From contig JAJRZO010000049.1 of assembly GCA_024275215.1 (NCBI GenBank), positions 1 to 5,898 on the forward strand: DNA of 5,898 nucleotides. Reading direction: 5' to 3'. Within the stretch, counting starts at the first letter, position 1, and each line of letters starts with the position of its first letter. The notes beneath the pieces are model-generated. The model was not told the DNA's origin and did no database searches. It saw nothing but the letters and a program-made list of their open reading frames with translations. A program made the position numbers and the translations under genes. Below, piece after piece: positions 5,649-5,898 of the stretch. The stretch comes from Candidatus Zixiibacteriota bacterium (lineage in GTDB: Bacteria; Zixibacteria; MSB-5A5; JAABVY01; JAHJOQ01).

Positions 5649-5898
5649 AGCGTTACGCCGATCTGCATGTACATACGAATCATTCCGACGGCGTACTGTC
5701 TCCGGAACAAGTCGTAAATATAGCTGTCGAGGCTGGACTCAGAGTCCTTGCGATTTCAGACCACGACACTGTTTCAGGTTATCTTGAAGCTGTAGAATAT
5801 GTAAATCCTGCGGAACTTACTCTGGTTCCGGCTGTAGAACTTTCAACCGCGCTTGAAGACACAGAGCTGCACATCCTCGGGTACCTGATCGATTGTAC
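5645..5898 (+). CDS. PHP-domain metal-dependent phosphoesterase, N-terminal part
   Basis: Hand translation gives 84 residues before the window ends; relatives of the TrpH/YciV type are near 280 residues. The metal-binding PHP motifs are present in order: ADLHVHTNHSDG (5-16; His8, His10, Asp15), AISDHDTVSGY (36-46; Asp39, His40), Glu65 in PAVELST, and His76 in HILGY. The family hydrolyses phosphate esters with a cluster of two or three metal ions. YciV (RNase AM) acts on 5' ends of RNA and on nucleoside 3',5'-bisphosphates, but the N-terminal part alone cannot fix the substrate. The ATG (5645-5647) overlaps the cyclodeaminase TGA (5646-5648), implying translational coupling. No separate promoter is seen. 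Confidence 0.88.
   Translation, partial: MKRYADLHVHTNHSDGVLSPEQVVNIAVEAGLRVLAISDHDTVSGYLEAVEYVNPAELTLVPAVELSTALEDTELHILGYLIDC

Overview
The window looks like ordinary chromosome from a bacterium of moderate GC content. It resembles gene-dense metagenome genomes of under-studied phyla: a fused eukaryote-like formiminotransferase-cyclodeaminase, a bacterial deoxyhypusine-synthase-like protein, and GTCATTCCCGC-type dispersed palindromes. Zixibacteria or a related FCB/candidate-phylum lineage would fit, but that placement is an impression from protein style and not a demonstrated assignment. There are no RNA genes, phage genes, transposases or CRISPR arrays.

Left part, minus strand (1-1922). An acyl-CoA dehydrogenase (777-1922) is followed by the N-terminal third of a propionyl-CoA carboxylase beta / methylmalonyl-CoA decarboxylase alpha type carboxyltransferase, which runs off the left edge. 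Together they suggest acyl-CoA oxidation joined to propionyl-/methylmalonyl-CoA metabolism, for example branched-chain amino acid or odd-chain fatty acid breakdown. The 312 bp between them has no gene. It holds two copies of a ~92-94 bp multi-hairpin repeat, a third half-copy, and a separate perfect 8-5-8 inverted repeat just before the carboxylase start.

Centre, plus strand (2092-3944). A 314-residue protein resembling the deoxyhypusine synthase superfamily, of unknown role, is divergently transcribed from the dehydrogenase across a 169 bp intergenic region. That region carries plausible back-to-back promoters and a small palindrome. Next comes a two-gene membrane module: an ElaB/YqjD-like DUF883 protein and a two-helix YqjE-like protein starting with TTG three bases after the previous stop. 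In other bacteria this pairing belongs to envelope/stress genes.

Right part, plus strand (4116-5898). A full-length fused glutamate formimidoyltransferase / formimidoyl-THF cyclodeaminase links histidine (or purine) breakdown to the folate one-carbon pool. It overlaps by ATGA with a PHP-domain phosphoesterase cut by the right edge, so the two are probably translationally coupled.

No strong case for a wholly new system can be made here. The most interesting items are the structured repeat pair with a compensatory base change, and the bacterial deoxyhypusine-synthase-like protein whose function is open.
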